From assembly GCA_018376855.1 (NCBI GenBank), contig JAHAAN010000016.1, positions 1 through 20,815 of the forward strand: a stretch of DNA of 20,815 bases, read 5' to 3'. Shown here piece by piece: positions 19,969 through 20,815 of this stretch (within the stretch, counting starts at the first letter, position 1; each line of letters starts with the position of its first letter). The DNA is from Clostridiales bacterium (GTDB taxonomy: Bacteria > Bacillota > Clostridia > Christensenellales > QALW01). The notes beneath the pieces were generated by a model. The model worked only from the letters and a program-made list of their open reading frames with translations. It did no database searches and had not been told where the DNA came from. Position numbers and translations under genes: made by a program.

Positions 19969-20793
19969 TTATGTTATTGAAAACGCGTCCACGGTTTGGA
20001 CAGGGGTTTGCGGCTCAAAATACCGAAGAATGCCGTTTAACAGCCCCTGCGCCATCTTTTTTTGGTAATCGGAATCCGTTAGCAGATAATCCTCTTTTTT
20101 GTTTGTCATGTGCCCCATTTCGATATTGACGATCATTCTTTCGCACCAGTTAAAGCCGGTTTGGTCGCTCCGTTTCGTGATGCCGAGATTTTTTGCATCG
20201 GTAGCCTTGCAGTATTCTTCGATTAGTAGCGCCGCGGCACGGTTGCAGTCTTCAAGATACGGATTTTTTGTGGGCACGAGCATAAAGGCTCCGTGAATGT
20301 CCGGATCGTCCGAGCCGTTGCAGTGAAGGCGAAGCGCATAATCGGTGTTTTGTTCATTGAAAAACTGCGCCCTTTCTGCGTTAGAGATGTTTACATTGTG
20401 AGTCTCGCGTGTCATAACAACGGTTGCACCGCGCTCTTCAAGCAACGCCTTCAGCAGCAGCGCAACCTGAAGATTTACTTTATATTCCGGAACCTTTGTC
20501 CAGCGACCCTGCGTGCCGGAGGAGACCTTTTTCTTCATTTCATCGGAATCGGGCGCTACGGGCTCTTTAGCGCTGTTTCCGTGCGCTTGATGCCCGGGAT
20601 CCAAGCCGATCACAAAGCCCTTTAACGGAAGATCCGTGTTTTCTGTGGGCGGGAGTGTCTGGGTCGGCGAGGGAGTAGGCTTCGGTGTGGGCGAGGGGCT
20701 GAGCAAGGGTGAGGGTTTCGGCGTATATGTAGGCGAAGGTTTTTCCTCGGGTGTGGCGGAGCCGGCAGGAGAGGGGCTTGCGGTGATCTGCCG
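19969..20793 (-). CDS. N-acetylmuramoyl-L-alanine amidase (Amidase_3) with Pro/Ser/Thr-rich linker, N-terminus interrupted
   Basis: This zinc amidase cleaves the bond between MurNAc and the peptide stem of peptidoglycan. The Amidase_3 fold is clear: GLDPGHQ with the first zinc His, VPEYKVNLQVALLLKAL with the Glu ligand, VVMTRETHN, RLHCNGS with the second His, and VNIEMGHMTNKKEDYLL with the catalytic Glu. Before it lies a low-complexity linker of SPTPKP-like repeats, typical of wall or surface enzymes and normally preceded by a signal peptide or membrane anchor. None is seen: the linker frame stays open back to an in-frame TGA at 20794-20796, only about 20 nt from the window end, and contains no ATG. 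TTG 20706 is the only usable start in frame, and it falls inside the linker. The gene is therefore probably truncated by a frameshift or end artefact; I give the coordinates of the whole open stretch. Confidence 0.85.
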   Translation of the reverse strand, partial: RQITASPSPAGSATPEEKPSPTYTPKPSPLLSPSPTPKPTPSPTQTLPPTENTDLPLKGFVIGLDPGHQAHGNSAKEPVAPDSDEMKKKVSSGTQGRWTKVPEYKVNLQVALLLKALLEERGATVVMTRETHNVNISNAERAQFFNEQNTDYALRLHCNGSDDPDIHGAFMLVPTKNPYLEDCNRAAALLIEEYCKATDAKNLGITKRSDQTGFNWCERMIVNIEMGHMTNKKEDYLLTDSDYQKKMAQGLLNGILRYFEPQTPVQTVDAFSIT

Positions 20794-20815
20794 TCAGATG
20801 GGCATCGAGGCGTAT

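Overview
The window comes from a spore-forming member of the Firmicutes (class Clostridia; genus not resolvable here). The evidence is a SipL-like DUF3794/LysM spore-coat morphogenesis protein, the secG-rnr-smpB gene order, AGGAGG-type ribosome binding sites, and sigma-A promoters that often carry an extended TGn -10. Base composition is uneven. The housekeeping right half is GC-rich, while the HTH gene near the left end and the restriction-modification (R-M) cluster are clearly AT-richer, which suggests acquired DNA.

Layout. (1) 1-3150 is accessory DNA. An unrecognised 247-aa protein gene (minus) and an XRE-type repressor gene (plus) diverge from each other, and both sit in a mosaic of intergenic repeats: an inverted pair at 1-197 and 1256-1412, a 99-bp direct repeat with one visible mismatch at 1605-1703 and 2681-2779, and further modules. 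Their promoters share a two-site signature with nearly the same geometry, so I infer joint regulation, probably by the repressor. A degenerate 33-bp tandem repeat follows. (2) 3252-7259, all minus: a MATE exporter, a secreted and membrane-anchored protein, and an operon of a VTC-type polyphosphate polymerase plus DUF4956 membrane protein joined by a TAATG stop-start overlap. (3) 7502-9661, minus: an R-M cassette of cytosine-5 methyltransferase, a putative restriction endonuclease and the Vsr repair nuclease. (4) 9791-12278, minus: a small four-helix membrane protein, a very GC-rich cloverleaf-like palindrome, a PmbA/TldE-type protein and a GNAT acetyltransferase behind a structured leader. (5) 12567-14096, plus: sipL-like gene with a sigma-E-like promoter. 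(6) 14271-17163, minus: smpB, rnr and secG (trans-translation/RNA decay and protein export). (7) 17404-19842, plus: a hypoxanthine/uracil DNA glycosylase, folD and an unrecognised acidic protein. (8) 19969 to the right edge, minus: a zinc N-acetylmuramoyl-L-alanine amidase whose N-terminus is interrupted close to the window end.

Best candidates for undescribed biology are the divergent repressor/unknown-gene pair with its shared promoter code inside the repeat mosaic, and the 113-nt cloverleaf palindrome at 10241-10353, whose wobble pairs favour a plus-strand RNA. No transposase, integrase, tRNA, rRNA or CRISPR array was seen.
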